Below, one piece after another: positions 10,933-21,757 of a stretch of DNA of 41,282 nucleotides (positions within the stretch are counted from its first letter, which is position 1; each line of letters starts with the position of its first letter). Origin of the DNA: Lamprobacter modestohalophilus (GTDB taxonomy: Bacteria > Pseudomonadota > Gammaproteobacteria > Chromatiales > Chromatiaceae). The translations under genes and the position numbers were made by a program. Location: assembly GCF_016583905.1 (NCBI RefSeq), contig NZ_NRRY01000048.1:1-41282 (forward strand), written 5' to 3'. The notes beneath the pieces are model-generated. The model did no database searches. It was given only the letters and a program-made list of their open reading frames with translations, and was not told where the DNA came from.

Positions 10933-11100
10933 ATGTCACCGAAGCGCCGCGGCCGCCAACCCGATCTCTTCAAGGTCCTCGTGGTCACGTTAGCGATTGG
11001 GATGACCCTAACGCTTGGCTACCAGATTAACCTGTACTACGTCGGCCAGGTCCAGCCGATGGCTGAGCGGACGCCAGCGCCGCCGATCATCGATGGCTAA
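10933..11100 (+). CDS. Small single-pass membrane protein, unknown function
   Basis: The 55-residue product starts MSPKRRGRQPDLFK, followed by one hydrophobic segment (VLVVTLAIGMTLTLGY) and a short polar tail ending PAPPIIDG. The positive N-terminus suggests that the C-terminus faces the periplasm. The frame is open further upstream to a GTG at 10798, but that extension looks non-coding. There is no strong ribosome binding site. The gene ends 14 bases before the oxidoreductase gene on the same strand and may be cotranscribed with it. I do not recognise the family. Confidence 0.5.
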   Translation: MSPKRRGRQPDLFKVLVVTLAIGMTLTLGYQINLYYVGQVQPMAERTPAPPIIDG

Positions 11101-11114
11101 ACGGTGCTGACTGC

Positions 11115-12077
11115 GTGAGCCAATCGCCTCCACTCAAGGTTGGGGTCGTCGGAGTCGGTTACCTCGGACGCTTCCATGCCCTCATCTATTCTCGCCTCGC
11201 ACAGGTCGAGCTGGTTGGTGTTTGCGATACAGACCCTGAGCGTGCTGCGAGTGTCGCTGCGGAAGCGGTTTGCGCGGCTTGGGATGATCCATTGGCCCTT
11301 ATCGGACACGTCGATGCGGTGAGTATCGCGGTGCCGACCAGTGCCCATCATGCGGTGGCCTGCGCCTATCTCGAGCAGGGCATCCATGTGCTCCTCGAGA
11401 AGCCGCTCGCAGTGGACGCGCGCGAGGGTGCCGAGATCGTGCGGATTGCCGAGCAGCAGGCCGCAGTCTTGCAGGTCGGTCATCTGGAGCGCTTCAACGC
11501 CGGCGTGATGGCGCTGGCGGCGCGCATCGATGCCCCGCGTTACATCGAAGCTCAGCGCATGGGCGGCTTCGTTGAGCGAGCGACCGATGTCGACGTGGTC
11601 GCTGATCTGATGATCCATGACATCGATATCATCCTGGCCCTAGTTGATGCCGAGCTAGTCGATGTGCGGGCGGTTGGCACCCCGGTGATGACGCCACGCG
11701 TCGACATCGCTAGCGCACGCCTTGAGTTCAGCAACGGAACCGTCGCCAATGCGGTCGCGAGTCGTGTCTCGGACAAAAAGACGCGGCGTATTCGGGTGTT
11801 CCAGCCGCAAGGCTATCTGTCGCTCGACTTCATCGGCCAGACCCTGGATAGCGCAGTGCCGCAGCAACGCGAAGCCGGCGAGCGCCCTGAGATCCAGCGC
11901 TCGCGGGTGATGGTTGAGCCGGTTCAACCGCTGGATCGAGAGATCGAGGCCTTCATCGACTGCGTGACCCATCAAACCCGGCCGCTCGTCGATGGCCGTA
12001 CTGGGCTACGTGCGCTTGAAGTCGCGTTGCAGGTGCAGGCCAGCATCGCTGACCAGCAGAACGCAATGCTCGGCTAA
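11115..12077 (+). CDS. Gfo/Idh/MocA-family oxidoreductase (GnnA-like?)
   Basis: This NAD(P)-dependent sugar oxidoreductase has 320 residues. An N-terminal Rossmann domain carries GVVGVGYLGRFHA, followed by the family EKPLAV motif near 95. HDIDI near 168 supplies the likely catalytic histidine. The stretch VGHLERFNAGV with DLMIHDIDI resembles the bacterial UDP-GlcNAc 3-dehydrogenase (GnnA) group, which makes the 3-amino sugar precursor for lipid A. No partner aminotransferase is next to it, so the substrate is open. The start is GTG with a weak ribosome binding site. It converges with pdxA, leaving a gap of five bases. Confidence 0.85.
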   Translation: MSQSPPLKVGVVGVGYLGRFHALIYSRLAQVELVGVCDTDPERAASVAAEAVCAAWDDPLALIGHVDAVSIAVPTSAHHAVACAYLEQGIHVLLEKPLAVDAREGAEIVRIAEQQAAVLQVGHLERFNAGVMALAARIDAPRYIEAQRMGGFVERATDVDVVADLMIHDIDIILALVDAELVDVRAVGTPVMTPRVDIASARLEFSNGTVANAVASRVSDKKTRRIRVFQPQGYLSLDFIGQTLDSAVPQQREAGERPEIQRSRVMVEPVQPLDREIEAFIDCVTHQTRPLVDGRTGLRALEVALQVQASIADQQNAMLG

Positions 12078-12082
12078 CGGTC

Positions 12083-13090
12083 CTAGCGCGTCGTCTGGAC
12101 CATCTCCGCCGCAAGGGCGATGGCCGCAGTCAGGCTGCCGAGGTTCGCGCGCCCCGTCCCGGCGATGTCCAAGGCCGTGCCGTGATCGACCGAGGTGCGG
12201 ATGATCGGCAAGCCCAACGTCACATTGACCGCCTGACCGAAGCCGAGATGCTTGAGCACCGGCAGTCCCTGATCGTGATACATCGCCAGTACCGCGTCGG
12301 CCTGCTGTAGTCGATGCGGCACAAACACCGTGTCGGCTGGTAACGGCCCTTGCAGGTCCATGCCCTCTGCCTGCAGTCGGCTGATCACCGGGATCAGCAC
12401 CGCTTGCTCCTCGTGCCCGAGATGCCCGCCCTCACCGGCGTGCGGGTTCAGTCCGCAGATCAGAATCCGCGGGTGGGGGATGCCGAGGCGTTCGCGGAGG
12501 CCGTTGACCATGATCCGGATAATGCGTTCGAGTAGCGGCTCGGTGATGGCCTTGGGAACCTCCGCGAGCGGGAGATGGGTGGTCGCTAAGGCGACCCGCA
12601 GCCCGGGCGTTGCGAGCAGCATCAATGGGGTTGGTGTGGGCTCACCGTCGCGTCGGCAGCGCTCGGCAAGAAATTCGGTGTGACCGCTGAAGGCCAGGCC
12701 GGCGTCGTTGATGACGCCCTTGTGTACCGGTCCGGTCACCATGGCGTCCCAGCGTCCATTCAGGCAGCCGTCGCAGGCGGCCCGCAGCGTGTTCAACACG
12801 TAGGCTGCATTCGCTGGGTTCAGCTCGCCCGCTTGTGCGGGGGCCGCAAGGGTTGCTGCGGCGTCGAACAGGAGCCTGCCGGGGACTGATGGAGTCGGCG
12901 GTCGCTCTGGATCGAAGGGCTCCAGTGCTAGCGGCAGTCTGAGCCTGGCTGCCCGCTCCGTCAGTAGCTCAGGATCGCAGACCGCGATCAGCTCCTCCGC
13001 CTGTGCCTGTTGAGCGGCCGCGATACAAAGGTCGGGGCCAATCCCGGCCGGTTCGCCCGGTGTCAGCGCCAGCCGGCAAGTCTCAGTCAT
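12083..13090 (-). CDS. pdxA: 4-hydroxythreonine-4-phosphate dehydrogenase
   Basis: PdxA oxidises 4-phosphohydroxy-L-threonine in the DXP-dependent pathway to pyridoxal phosphate. The product has 335 residues. It begins MTETCRLALTPGEPAGIGPD, the typical N-terminus. Three metal-binding histidine motifs are visible: FSGHTEF, GLNPHAGEGG and MYHDQGLPVLK. The start at 13090 overlaps the surA stop in ATGACTGA, indicating translational coupling. The order lptD-surA-pdxA matches E. coli. The next genes of that cluster (rsmA, apaG, apaH) are missing; a convergent oxidoreductase gene takes their place. Confidence 0.95.
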   Translation of the reverse strand: MTETCRLALTPGEPAGIGPDLCIAAAQQAQAEELIAVCDPELLTERAARLRLPLALEPFDPERPPTPSVPGRLLFDAAATLAAPAQAGELNPANAAYVLNTLRAACDGCLNGRWDAMVTGPVHKGVINDAGLAFSGHTEFLAERCRRDGEPTPTPLMLLATPGLRVALATTHLPLAEVPKAITEPLLERIIRIMVNGLRERLGIPHPRILICGLNPHAGEGGHLGHEEQAVLIPVISRLQAEGMDLQGPLPADTVFVPHRLQQADAVLAMYHDQGLPVLKHLGFGQAVNVTLGLPIIRTSVDHGTALDIAGTGRANLGSLTAAIALAAEMVQTTR

Positions 13091-14426
13091 CGAGCTCATC
13101 GAGTCGAATCTCCACATAGGCCTCGTCACGCAGCCGCTGCAGCCAGAGCTCTTTGGCCTCTTCGGCCTTGCGTAGGCGCAGGGCATCCTTGGCGCGCAGC
13201 CTGAGCAGTTCGTCAGCGGTATCCTGCTCGCGGCGCTCGGTGACCTGCAGGATATGCCAGCCAAACGGGCTCTCGAAGGGTTGGCTGATCTCACCGGGGC
13301 TGAGCGCATCCATCTCGCGCTCGAAGGCCGGTACCGTGTCGCCAGGGCTCACCCAGCCGAGGTCACCCCCGTTTAAGGCCGAACCGGTGTCGTCGGAATG
13401 CGAGCGGGCCAGGGTGGCGAAGTCGTCACCGCCGACGATGCGCATGCGCAACTGTTCGAGCCGCCGCTCGGCGTCTTGGTCGGACACGACTTCACTGGTG
13501 CGGATCAGGATATGACGGGCTTGGGTTTGGGTGATGGGCTTTGGTGTGTCCCCTTTGATATCGCTGACCCTGATGAGATGGAAGCCGCTGGGGCTGCGGA
13601 TCGGGTCAGTGACCTCGCCGCGGGCCAGGGTTTGCGCCGGCTGCGCGGCTAGGCTCGGGACCTCGCCGAGCGCGAACCAGCCGAGATCGCCGCCTTCCTG
13701 TGCACGGCCGCCGTCTGACTTGGCGCGTGCCAGGCTCGCGAAGTCTTCGCCCTGGCGTATGCGTCCGGCTAAGGCCTGAGCCTCGTCCCTGGCCTGTTCG
13801 ACCTGCGCCGCGCTTGGATTCTCAGGCAAGGCGATCAGGATGTGGCTGAGTCGGACCTCGTTGCGTGTGACCAGGCTGTCACGTTCGGTCTCGACGAAGC
13901 GATCAACCTCCTGTTCGCTGACGCGGACCTCTTTGACGACCTCCTCTTGTTGCAGTCGCGAGGTGATGATCTGGTTGCGGGTGTCATTACGAAAGGCGTC
14001 GTATGAGACCTCGTTGGCCTCGAGGGCCTCGCGCAACTCCATCAAGCCCATGCCGTTGCGGGCCGCGATGTTGGTCAGCGCTTCGTTTAGGGTGGCCTCA
14101 TCAACCTCAATGCCGAGGGTCTTGGCGCGTTGAATCTGAAGTCGCTCCAAGACGAGCTGATCGAGTACCTGCTCTTCGAGGGTTGTCGGGTCGGGAATGG
14201 TCGCGCCGCGCGCTTGCAGCTCGGGAATCAAGAGCTCGATCTGACTATCGAGCTCGCTCTTTACGATCACATCGTCATTTACCACGGCGACGATCGCGTC
14301 AAGTGGTTGTATCTGAGCCTGGGCCAAACTGCTGTCGGCCCAAGCGCTCGCCAGGCAGGCGCTCAGGAGCATGATCAGTGCTGGCGCTGTAGGGCGCCCT
14401 AGGTCTTTAATCGACTTGATAGCCAT
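13083..14426 (-). CDS. surA: Periplasmic chaperone / peptidyl-prolyl isomerase SurA
   Basis: SurA escorts unfolded outer-membrane proteins, including LptD, through the periplasm. The 447-residue protein starts MAIKSIKDLGRPT and has a signal peptide ending around SAWADSSLAQA. It then has the N-terminal chaperone region (QIQPLDAIVAVVNDDVIVKSE) and two parvulin domains, at about 185-285 (VRLSHILIALPE) and 295-395 (ARHILIRTSEVV, GGDLGWVSPGD). The ATG at 14426 has GAGAAG upstream and overlaps the end of lptD by 20 bases. A much longer in-frame extension inside lptD is rejected. Confidence 0.96.
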   Translation of the reverse strand: MAIKSIKDLGRPTAPALIMLLSACLASAWADSSLAQAQIQPLDAIVAVVNDDVIVKSELDSQIELLIPELQARGATIPDPTTLEEQVLDQLVLERLQIQRAKTLGIEVDEATLNEALTNIAARNGMGLMELREALEANEVSYDAFRNDTRNQIITSRLQQEEVVKEVRVSEQEVDRFVETERDSLVTRNEVRLSHILIALPENPSAAQVEQARDEAQALAGRIRQGEDFASLARAKSDGGRAQEGGDLGWFALGEVPSLAAQPAQTLARGEVTDPIRSPSGFHLIRVSDIKGDTPKPITQTQARHILIRTSEVVSDQDAERRLEQLRMRIVGGDDFATLARSHSDDTGSALNGGDLGWVSPGDTVPAFEREMDALSPGEISQPFESPFGWHILQVTERREQDTADELLRLRAKDALRLRKAEEAKELWLQRLRDEAYVEIRLDELDD

Positions 14427-16911
14427 AGACTTCTCGTTGCAGGAAACTGTCCACGGAGCTGCCAAAGGCGCCGAGGCCGGCGAGCTCCACTTGTAGCATG
14501 ACGGATGTATTCGCTGGGCTGTCGGCGCGGTTCTTGAAGTGGCGCCCGAGCACGCGGATCTTCCAGCAGCACTGGCCGAACTCGATGCCGGCGAAGGCGT
14601 CGCTGGTTTCCTCGGTTTCGAGTGAATAGAGCCAGCGGCCGACGACATTGACCTCGTTTGAGACCGGCAACCGGAAGGAGAGATCGGTGGTTTCAAAGCG
14701 GTTGTCGATGTTATTGCCGCGATCGAAGCGATAGGCCAGATTGACCAGCCGCTCGGCATTTGGCTCTATGTATTGTAGCTGCAGCGTGCGTCGGCCCCAC
14801 TGATCGGTCTCTTCTGCCGGGTCCCACTCGAAGCTTGCGCGCCCGCGCCAGCGGTCGAAGAGCTGGGCCGCGATCTCGCCGGTGACGGGCGACTCGTTCG
14901 CGACCTCAGTCGGTCCGAAGATCTGCACCTGCCGATCGGCAAAGTACAGGATGCGGCCAACGCTCAAACGCAGCATCTCCGCGCCGGTGCGTGCATCCAG
15001 GAAGCGCGAGCTGAGGGCGGTCGTGATCTGGTTGGCGTCACCGATACGGTCGCGGCCGGTAAACCGATTGCTCCTGAAGAGATTGGCGAAATTGAACGTG
15101 AGGTCAGAGCTATCGAACACCGGCGTCGCTGACTGATCCTCGAACGGGGTGTAGAGGTAATAGAGCCGAGGCTCCAAGGTTTGCAGTGCTGCGGTGCCAA
15201 ACCAGTTCGCATCGCGCTCAAAGACGAGCTTGCCGTCGACCTCAATCGAGGGGATCGAATGACTTGGCGAGGTGGGCTGACCGACCGCCGTGTTGGTCAG
15301 GTCATAGCCGCTCAGGTTGAGCGAGAGCGTCGGGATCAGGTGACCGTAGCTACGGCGAAGCGGCAGGCTCAGGCTCGGCTGCATTGCCAGGCGTTGACCG
15401 TAGACGATGTGGTTGTGATCGAAGTAATCGTATTCTGCGTTGACGCGGGCGATGAGGCCAGCACCTACCTCGACCGGGCTCAGATTAAAGATTACCTGCG
15501 GCAGCCGACCATAGGGCCGCTGCTCGGGGGTGAGCTCGGGGTCGACGGTCTGATAGCCCTGCAGCGCCGTCTGCAGTGACCAGCCATCGCCGAAATAGCT
15601 CACTGTTCCACGTTGCAACAGCTGGCGGGTACTGGTGATATCGAGCCCGTTGCCGAAATCCTGGAGATAGCGGTCATCGGAGACCGCGCTGAACTCGACC
15701 AGGGTGTTGAAGCGGCCAAACCAGGTGCCGGTTTCCTCCAGATTCAGCGCCCAGCGTGCCCCGTTTCCTTCGTACTTCGCATCGTTGGGGATGAATTCGC
15801 CCTCGATCCGGCCGCTGTCGTTGCGCGTCATGTAGCGCAGCTCAGTGCCCATGAGCAGGCCGCGCTCGCTGAGGAAATGCGGTGAGAGGGTCGCGTCGAG
15901 GTTCGGTGCGATATTCCAGTAATAAGGCACGATCAGCTCGAATCCGCTCTCGTCCGAGGTGCCGACGGTTGGGATCAGGAAGCCGCTTCGGCGACGATCG
16001 TCGATCGGGAAGCGCAGGTAGGGCGTATAGACCACCGGCACGCCCTTGATGCGTATGCGAGCGTTGCGAGCAACACCGATGCCTTCGTCTTGATCGAGCT
16101 TGAGCGTTGCCGCCTTGATCGACCAAGCGTTCGTGCCCGGCGGGCAGGTCGAATACACCAATCCGCGGTAGCGCGTCTGCGACGGGCTGAGCACTTCGGC
16201 GAGATCGGCCGTTCCGCGCAGATTGGCTGCATCGGAAAAACGGTAGCTGACGTTCTGCATCTGGCCCTGGTTGGTCTCCAGATTGAGACGGGCGCGGTCG
16301 CCGATCATTCTCAATCCGGGCCGTTCCATTAAGGTCGCGCCTTGGGTTTCGATGTCACCGGTGTTGCGGTCATAGGTCAGGGTGTCGGCGACCACCCGCT
16401 CCTCTGCCCGGCGCACGTCGACACCGCCGCTGAGCGTGAGGATGCCGGTGTCTTGCTGATAAGCGACCGCACCCGTATCGATATCAATGGGCGTATCCGC
16501 TGCGAGCGGCGCTGCCATCGGCGCCGAGCCGAGTCGAGCGGGACGGGGGCCGCAGTATGCCCAATCCAGTCCATCGTGGAGCAGTGTTTCGCGGTCGGCT
16601 GGGAGGGGCTCGGTACCTCCGGGCTGTTGGGTCGTTTCGGACCTCGCCGCAGCTTCGCTTTGGACGCCAGCTTCGGTGTCCCTGACTCGAGCATCGGGTT
16701 CCGATGCTGGCGCGGGCTCGAGCAGGGACGAGCGCAGCTTTGAGGCTGGCGGTGGCGCGGGCGCAGGCATAGATCGGCTGTCTTGAGTCTGCTCTAGCGC
16801 CAGCTGCTGGGCCAGTGTCTGGGCGAGGAGCAGGCCAGGCGCCCCGATCAAGACCCAGGGCAAGAGGCTCAAGGCCCTCGCAAGGATTCGTCTGCGGTCC
16901 AAAGCGGTCAT
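14407..16911 (-). CDS. lptD: LPS-assembly outer-membrane protein LptD
   Basis: LptD is the beta-barrel that, with LptE, inserts lipopolysaccharide into the outer leaflet. This 834-residue protein has a signal peptide ending near residue 30, an OstA/LptA-like domain (about 140-265) and a C-terminal barrel. The four conserved cysteines that form the barrel-locking disulfides appear as C120 (DWAYCGP), about C255 (STCPPG) and a CC pair near 780 (GQCCWKI). An unusual proline/serine/glutamate-rich segment of about 85 residues separates the signal peptide from C120. In E. coli the first cysteine lies close to the mature N-terminus. No ribosome binding site is visible because a 12-base tandem repeat abuts the start codon. 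Confidence 0.95.
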   Translation of the reverse strand: MTALDRRRILARALSLLPWVLIGAPGLLLAQTLAQQLALEQTQDSRSMPAPAPPPASKLRSSLLEPAPASEPDARVRDTEAGVQSEAAARSETTQQPGGTEPLPADRETLLHDGLDWAYCGPRPARLGSAPMAAPLAADTPIDIDTGAVAYQQDTGILTLSGGVDVRRAEERVVADTLTYDRNTGDIETQGATLMERPGLRMIGDRARLNLETNQGQMQNVSYRFSDAANLRGTADLAEVLSPSQTRYRGLVYSTCPPGTNAWSIKAATLKLDQDEGIGVARNARIRIKGVPVVYTPYLRFPIDDRRRSGFLIPTVGTSDESGFELIVPYYWNIAPNLDATLSPHFLSERGLLMGTELRYMTRNDSGRIEGEFIPNDAKYEGNGARWALNLEETGTWFGRFNTLVEFSAVSDDRYLQDFGNGLDITSTRQLLQRGTVSYFGDGWSLQTALQGYQTVDPELTPEQRPYGRLPQVIFNLSPVEVGAGLIARVNAEYDYFDHNHIVYGQRLAMQPSLSLPLRRSYGHLIPTLSLNLSGYDLTNTAVGQPTSPSHSIPSIEVDGKLVFERDANWFGTAALQTLEPRLYYLYTPFEDQSATPVFDSSDLTFNFANLFRSNRFTGRDRIGDANQITTALSSRFLDARTGAEMLRLSVGRILYFADRQVQIFGPTEVANESPVTGEIAAQLFDRWRGRASFEWDPAEETDQWGRRTLQLQYIEPNAERLVNLAYRFDRGNNIDNRFETTDLSFRLPVSNEVNVVGRWLYSLETEETSDAFAGIEFGQCCWKIRVLGRHFKNRADSPANTSVMLQVELAGLGAFGSSVDSFLQREVYGYQVD

Positions 16912-16914
16912 GCG

Positions 16915-16974
16915 TTCGATGCTGGGTTCGGTGCAGGGTTCGATGCTGGGTGCGATGCTGGGTTCGATACAGGG
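16915..16974. repeat. 12-base tandem repeat, five units, touching the lptD start
   Basis: Five units follow one another: TTCGATGCTGGG (16915 and 16939), TTCGGTGCAGGG (16927), TGCGATGCTGGG (16951) and TTCGATACAGGG (16963). The array ends three bases from the lptD start codon and so occupies the place of its ribosome binding site. Read with lptD the frame is open (Pro-Ser-Ile-Glu type repeats), but no upstream start codon is in frame. The rest of the 346-base gap to amgK holds no other gene. Confidence 0.85.
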
Positions 16975-18276
16975 CGTTTGCGGTTATGGCGAGCAGAAAG
17001 AAAGCACCGCGCCGATGCGCTGATCTCGCACCACAGTCGGCAAAATCCAGGTAAGGTCGCACATCCGCCGCGATGCGGCAAACTCAGGCGCTGTCTATCC
17101 GCTGTCGATCCGCGGCTGATCCGATCTCGAGGACCCGTCTAACGGCGGAGGCTTGCGCGGCGATTCGCAAGCCGGATTGACCAGGGCAAGAGGGTAAAGC
17201 CCGCTCGATGAACGACAGGTCGATAAAGATGTTGATGATGATGATGGAGGAGGCTCGGTGTCTGACGAACGACAGATGTTGCTGGAGCAATGGCTAGCGG
17301 TGGTGCTCGGCGAACGGGTTGGCCCGCTGGCGCCGGCCTCGGCGGACGCGAGCTTCCGCCGCTATTGGCGCTTCTACGATCAAGGGCGCAGCCTGATCGC
17401 CGTCGATGCTCCGCCCGAGCATGAGGATAGCGCCCGCTTTACGCGGCTGGCGCGCGCGTTTCGCACCGCTGGGCTGAATGCGCCCGAGGTGCTGGCCGAG
17501 GACCATGCGCGCGGTTTCTTGGTGGTCTCGGATCTAGGCTCGCGAACCTATTTGGACATGTTGACAGCCGTTCAGGCGGCTGCGCGAGATTCAGACCAGA
17601 GATCAGCTCAGGCCTCAGCGATGGCCGCATCTCAGGACGACCGATTGTACGGCGATGCGATCACGGCGCTGATCAAGCTGCAGCGCGGACTGCCGACCGA
17701 CGAGCTGCCGGTCTACGATGCTGCCTTCTTGCGCCGCGAGCTCGATCTCTTCCGCCAGTGGCTGCTCGCCGAGCTGTTGCAGCTCGATCTCTCCGAGACC
17801 GAGGCAGAAGACCTTGAGCGGCTCTTCGCTCTGCTGATCGACAACGCGCTCGAGCAACCGGTCGTCGCCGTGCATCGTGACTTCCACAGCCGCAACCTGA
17901 TGCTGACCGATGCGGATAATCCCGGCATCCTCGATCTGCAGGATGCGGTCGCCGGGCCGCTCAGCTACGATCTCGCCTCGTTGCTCAAGGACTGCTACAT
18001 CGCCTGGCCGCGAGAGCGCGTGCTGGCCTGGGTCGAGGTCTACGCCGAGCAGGCGCAGGCCGCCGGACTGCTGAGCGCCGCCGATCGGCCCCAGCTCGTG
18101 CGCTGGTTCGATCTCATGGGCGCCCAGCGTCATCTCAAGGCCGCGGGCATCTTCGCGCGCTTGGCGGTGCGCGACGGCAAGCGTGGTTATCTCGCCGATC
18201 TCCCGCGCACCTTGGACTATCTGCAGGCGCTGGGGCCGCTCTATCCGGTGCTAGAACCGCTCGCCACGCTCATCCG

Positions 18277-19701
<1,425 letters not shown>

Positions 19702-19762
19702 GAGGTGTTCTACTGAATCAGGATTACTGTTCGAATGCGCGGGAGCCGCTCGTCGCTATCAG

Positions 19763-19804
19763 GCCTAACACGCATGGCGCGGCGTCCCCCGGACAATGAA
19801 TCGT
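19763..19804 (+). repeat. Dispersed repeat, copy C (partial)
   Basis: This stretch matches the tail of copy B (7283-7324): GCCTAAC, CGCATGGCGCGGCG and ACAATGAATCG are shared, with a few substitutions and one indel. The hairpin half found in copies A and B is missing. It lies just upstream of purD. Confidence 0.65.
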
Positions 19805-19929
19805 TTGAGAGTCAGGTTCAGGCCGGGCGAGCCGGCGCGAGCGCGCTGTGATGCAAGCAGCGTCTGCCAAATCAGCGCAACGACTTCGGCAGCCATCATG
19901 ATACCGACGCCTGGTTGCGATGGCATCGC

Positions 19930-19989
19930 GAGTTGTCGAGCGAGTTGTCGAGCGAGTTGTCGAGCGAGTTGTCGAGCGGGTTGTCGGGC
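19930..19989. repeat. 12-base tandem repeat, five units, upstream of algA
   Basis: Four perfect copies of GAGTTGTCGAGC (19930-19977) are followed by one variant (GGGTTGTCGGGC). They lie in the 475-base gap between the divergent purD and algA genes. Apart from copy C and the 13-base repeats nearer algA, I see no gene in this gap. Confidence 0.9.
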
Positions 19990-20067
19990 CGGCTGTCGAC
20001 CAAGGTCGCCGTGAGCCATCGGAATCAGTCGGTATATACTGCCGTCGCTCAACTGATTCATCACGCT

Positions 20068-20106
20068 GGATAACCACACTGGGTAACCACATTGGGTGAC
20101 CATACT
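20068..20106 (+). repeat. 13-base direct repeat, three units, upstream of algA
   Basis: GGATAACCACACT, GGGTAACCACATT and GGGTGACCATACT follow one another, ending 70 bases before the algA start. Three helically phased copies would suit binding sites for a regulator (inference). They do not match an operator I can name. Confidence 0.65.
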
Positions 20107-20176
20107 AAGCCCTGCGCTGACTCGGGACAGAGTCGAGAGACGCGGACGCCCCATCGATCGCTTTAGAGGAAACGTC

Positions 20177-21697
20177 ATGCACTTGCAGCCCGTGATCCTA
20201 TCCGGAGGCTCCGGCACCCGGCTCTGGCCACTCTCGCGCGAGGCCTATCCGAAACAGTTCCTGCCCCTGACTGGTAGCAAAACCATGCTGCAGGACACCG
20301 CATTGCGGCTCGACGGTTTGGTGGATGAACATCCGCGTTTGGGGCTCCTAATGCGCGACCCGATCATCGTCTGCAACGAGGCGCATCGGTTCCTGGTTGC
20401 CGAACAATTTCGGCTGCTCGGGCGCTCGCCGGCGGCGATCCTGCTCGAGCCGTTCGGTCGCAATACCGCACCGGCGCTGACGCTGGCCGCGCTCGAGGCG
20501 GCTGTGGTTGGCGCAGCGGGTGCGGTTGGCGCGGCGGGCGAAGAGGATCCGATCTTGCTCGTCGCCCCCGCCGACCATGCCATCGCCGATGGCGAGGCCT
20601 TTCGTCGTGCGGTCGCCGATGGTGCGGTGCTGGCCGAGCAGGGCGCGGTGATCACCTTTGGCATCGTGCCGGCCAAGCCCGAGACCGGCTATGGCTACAT
20701 CCAGCAAGGCGAGAAGCACGCCGACGCTGAGCTGAACGGCACCGCCTATCGGCTGCATGCCTTCGTCGAAAAGCCGGATCGCGAGACCGCCGAGCGCTAC
20801 CTGGCGAGCGGCGAATACCTCTGGAACAGCGGCATCTTCATGCTCCGCGCCTCGGTCTGGCTGAACCTCATCCGGCGCTTTCGCCCCGAGATCGCCGAGG
20901 CCTGTGAATTGGCGATGGACGCGGGCCGGGCTGACGGCGAATTCCGCCGGCTGGAGACCACAGCGTTCAAGGCTTGCCCAAGCGATTCGATCGATTACGC
21001 GGTGATGGAGCGGCTCTCGCAGGCCGAGGCTGTGCCCGAGCATCCGGCCATCGTCCTGCCCCTCGATGCTGGTTGGTCCGACGTCGGCGCCTGGTCTGCG
21101 CTCTGGGAGGTGCGCGAGCAGGATGGCGACGGTAACGTGTTGGATGGCGATGCCTTCGTGCATGAGTCGCACAACAATCTGCTGATTGCGCAGAGCCGAA
21201 TGCTCGCTGCGGTTGGGGTCGATAACCTGATCGTGGTCGAGACTCCAGACGCGGTCTTGGTCGCCGATCGCGAGCGCGCGCAGGATGTGAAGGCCGTGAC
21301 CAAGTTCTTGAGCGATTCGCAGCGCAATGAGCACCGCCATCATCAGCGCGTGCACCGTCCTTGGGGCGCGTTCGAGTCGATCACCATGGGCGATCGCTAC
21401 CAGGTCAAGCGCTTGACGGTGAAGCCCGGTGAAGCGCTCTCGAAGCAGATGCATCATCATCGGGCCGAGCACTGGGTCGTGGTGTCGGGCACTGCGAAGG
21501 TGACCAACGATGACAAGACCTTCCTACTGACCGAGAACCAATCGACCTATATCCCGGTGGGTACCACCCACAGGCTTGAGAATCCGGGCACCATTCCGCT
21601 CGAGATCATCGAGGTGCAATCCGGCAGCTACCTCGGCGAGGACGACATCGTGCGTTTCGACGATCTCTACGATCGCGGCGGCGACAGTGGCTGCTGA
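20177..21697 (+). CDS. algA: Mannose-1-phosphate guanylyltransferase / mannose-6-phosphate isomerase
   Basis: This bifunctional enzyme supplies GDP-mannose for polysaccharides: it interconverts fructose-6-P and mannose-6-P, and joins GTP with mannose-1-P. The 506-residue product has an N-terminal nucleotidyltransferase with ILSGGSGTRLWPLSREAYPK, then FVEKPD and WNSGIF. The C-terminal cupin-type isomerase has QMHHHRAEHW, YIPVGTTHRLENPG and EIIEVQSG. It belongs to the AlgA/ManC/XanB family of type II isomerases. The ATG at 20177 has AGAGGA upstream. No other alginate or O-antigen gene is adjacent, so it probably serves more than one polysaccharide. Confidence 0.94.
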   Translation: MHLQPVILSGGSGTRLWPLSREAYPKQFLPLTGSKTMLQDTALRLDGLVDEHPRLGLLMRDPIIVCNEAHRFLVAEQFRLLGRSPAAILLEPFGRNTAPALTLAALEAAVVGAAGAVGAAGEEDPILLVAPADHAIADGEAFRRAVADGAVLAEQGAVITFGIVPAKPETGYGYIQQGEKHADAELNGTAYRLHAFVEKPDRETAERYLASGEYLWNSGIFMLRASVWLNLIRRFRPEIAEACELAMDAGRADGEFRRLETTAFKACPSDSIDYAVMERLSQAEAVPEHPAIVLPLDAGWSDVGAWSALWEVREQDGDGNVLDGDAFVHESHNNLLIAQSRMLAAVGVDNLIVVETPDAVLVADRERAQDVKAVTKFLSDSQRNEHRHHQRVHRPWGAFESITMGDRYQVKRLTVKPGEALSKQMHHHRAEHWVVVSGTAKVTNDDKTFLLTENQSTYIPVGTTHRLENPGTIPLEIIEVQSGSYLGEDDIVRFDDLYDRGGDSGC

Positions 21698-21757
21698 GCG
21701 ATAAGCGGCATCGCTGTCATCAAGAGCGCGGGGCCTGACGGGACGCATGCCGGGCGG

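Noticed and set aside
16915-16974. Possible CRISPR array
   Set aside because: Units are 12 bases without spacers; it is a simple tandem repeat. The other arrays fail for the same reason.
16484-17062. Minus-strand frame with His-Arg-Thr-Gln repeats over the lptD leader
   Set aside because: It is an out-of-frame reading of the 12-base array and the lptD N-terminus.
19765-20217. Minus-strand frame with repeated Ala-Arg-Gln-Leu units
   Set aside because: The repeats are only the translation of the 12-base DNA array; the frame has no family pattern and overlaps the algA start.
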